From: Hydrangea macrophylla
Lineage: Eukaryota; Streptophyta; Magnoliopsida; Cornales; Hydrangeaceae
Direction of reading: 5' to 3'
Assembly (NCBI GenBank): GCA_033977485.1
Contig: CM066983.1
Span: 111,009,580 to 111,073,579, forward strand
Length of the DNA stretch: 64,000 nucleotides
In this document: piece after piece, positions 62,145 to 64,000 of the stretch
Numbering within the stretch: position 1 is the first letter of the stretch
Layout: every line of letters begins with the position of its first letter
The notes under the pieces: model-generated
The model's database searches: none
Told to the model about the DNA's origin: nothing
What the model saw: the letters and a program-made list of their open reading frames with translations, nothing else
Position numbers and translations under genes: made by a program

Positions 62145-63853
62145 TTCTTTTTTTTTTTGGACTAGAAGACTAATGATAGTATTAAAGAACCTACTGGTAT
62201 TATCTAATTTCTATTATACGTCTCCACTTCCCAAGTTCCTCATAGTCTTGGATATTTTTTTTACACTTTAATTAAGATTCACAAAACAGTCTATACTTCG
62301 TTCTCTTAATAATGTGCTATGATGAACTAAACACGATTGATCTTTACACAAGTGTGCACTTTCAAGATTTGCATTGAAGGTAATTACTATTCCTTACTCT
62401 TCTATTCATTCATTCAACTTACTTATAAATTTCATTCTCATTACTTTTAATGTAATATTTTCAATAACTTAATGGTCAAAATGAAAACAAAAAAATTATT
62501 TGTTATAGTAACATCAGTCCCCTTCTCATGACGGGACTTCTATTTACAGTTATTGGATTCAGTTTTTATTAAGGGTACTGAAGTAATTTCACAGACATAA
62601 AACTATACCCATCAACTCCTGATATCAATTCTTAGTATTACATAACTCTTTTTAAAGAATCTTGATTTGTTTTATTCTTCTTCTTTTCTTTTTTCTTTTT
62701 TGGAGCTCTATGATGAGTCACTCACGATTTTGTTTATTCTATACCAACAATAATATAGGTAACTAAGTAACTTCTATCGAACCTATTCTAAGTAAGATAT
62801 GCATTCAAAAAATTTTAGGATTCAATTTCAACCACTTTAATATTTGGTTACCCATTTAACATAGAGTGCATTTTTCTCACTCTTGCTTATCCACCACTAC
62901 CATGTTGACAAGTGTCCTATTCCATTCCCATTTTACCCATGCGTTTTGCAACACAATTATTGAATGTAAAACTTAATTGAGTATTTTTCTTTATGAAAAG
63001 TTACAATTGTTATCTTTATTAGCAATAATTCGTAGAATTGTTATCATTGTTTAAGTTCCACAAGAAAGATAGGAAGTTAGCTAGACAAATTTATCTTGTG
63101 ATTATAACCAATTAAGTGGTAAAATAAAATTTTAAGCACATTTTTTGTACAATACATTTGATAATGTACCACTTAATTGAAAGAGTCACCACACTTAATT
63201 CTGCCATATGGGATACCATATCATTTTGTAAGCATCTCTTTGTGACTCTAGCATTACTCTAATTGAAAATACAGCCAAAAATCCATTGAATATCTTAATT
63301 GAAAAAATTCGACTAGAAATAATCACTAATTGCAGTCTATTTCAATAATTGAAATACTCATGTGTTATGTACATCAAATTCAACTGCTTAAAATTTTCAG
63401 TACTTAAAATTCAACACTTAATTTTCAATTTTATCGAATTAATGGACACCCTTAGGCCCTTTTTAGTTCATGAACAAAGGAAAATATTTTCCTTAGTGTT
63501 TTCGTTTCTTTCCTATCCCTCAATATGTGCACCAAATAGAGCCTAAAAGTCTCTTTCGATATAGATTATCAATACATTTTCAGAATTTTAGGACTTTAAA
63601 TTAAATTAAAACTACCATCCTATTGGTTTTTTCTATTTTGGTCTTAGTGGATTCCATTTTTTTCCCTTCTTTTGTCATGTTTCAATATCTTTTATCTTTC
63701 TTTAGGTGAACTCCATGGATAAGCAATTACTTTCTAATACCAATTCCCATTATAAAATTTTTTCTTATGTGATTCATTCAATTATATTGGCAATTTGGCA
63801 ATAGAGACTTTATGAAAAATTTTGGTTGAAAATTTTAAGAATTTTCAAGCCAT
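61842..63853. other. AT-rich intergenic, no gene seen
   Basis: Contains a 42-base CT repeat (62100-62142) and a decayed relative of the 43195 Tourist-like MITE at about 63130-63460 (phrases GATAATGTACCACTTAATTG and TAAAATTCAACACTTAA). No coding segment is supported. Confidence 0.5.
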
Positions 63854-63982
63854 ACAGCACAAAAAGTTTGATCATCTTGAACGTAGAGGGCTCCCTAAAT
63901 CCTTTTTGTAGAAATCACACAGCACAAAAAGTTTGACCATCTTGAACGTAGAGGGCTCCCTAAATCCTTTTTGTAGAAATCA
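63854..63982. repeat. two-copy tandem repeat, 65-bp unit
   Basis: Unit 63854-63918 repeats immediately at 63919-63982 with one clear difference (TTTGATCATC versus TTTGACCATC). Such high identity suggests a recent duplication. Confidence 0.92.
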
Positions 63983-64000
63983 AATTTTAATGTATATAAA

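Overview
The window looks like nuclear DNA from a core eudicot plant. It is AT-rich and has long spliced introns. The two recognisable conserved genes are a plant cytosolic ribosomal protein L4 and a REVEILLE-type MYB clock factor, and the rest is mostly plant-type transposable elements (Ty3/gypsy, Copia, hAT, PIF/Harbinger, Stowaway, Helitron, Mutator-like, LINE, SINE). The species cannot be read from the sequence. An asterid is plausible from the SINE family but unproven. No bacterial operon, CRISPR array, organellar gene or rRNA was seen.

Layout. 1-1083: end of a Copia-type LTR on the minus strand, cut by the window edge. 1312-4298: a non-autonomous PIF/Harbinger element with a Stowaway MITE inside. 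5332-8933 (minus): RPL4 in two exons, with a telo-box just upstream of the start. 9123-13530: a cluster of MITE and hAT elements, including a stray copy of one RVE exon at 12585-12644. 14263-14952: two head-to-tail Helitron-like elements. 15094-22392 (minus): an eight-exon RVE8-like gene coding for 290 residues. 23601-38872: a nest of gypsy LTRs at least four levels deep, with matched target-site duplications, holding one decayed gypsy gag-pol (31891-36434, minus). 38928-41260: another solo LTR. 41456-41950: a LINE 3' end. 42163-46006: foldback elements and a SINE. 47131-49492: a solo LTR sitting inside a small hAT element. 49766-52535: nested hAT, MULE-like and foldback elements. 53627-58944: a SINE, microsatellites, MITEs and some weak exon-like segments. 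59491-59772 (plus): a short intronless gene for a 93-residue plant protein with an RLPPQRGQIK motif. 59968 to the end: repeats and foldback elements only.

The three genes do not form a pathway. RPL4 is a housekeeping translation gene. The RVE gene encodes a probable clock-controlled transcriptional activator. The 93-residue protein has no assigned role. The main interest is structural: the TE nest with an insertion order that can be read from its duplications, arrays of one 10-bp palindrome shared by different LTRs, a duplicated RVE exon with intact splice sites 3' of its gene, tandem Helitrons, and many hairpin-forming elements that could give rise to small RNAs.

All boundaries were read by eye. 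Family names rest on terminal motifs, duplications and protein motifs, not on database searches.
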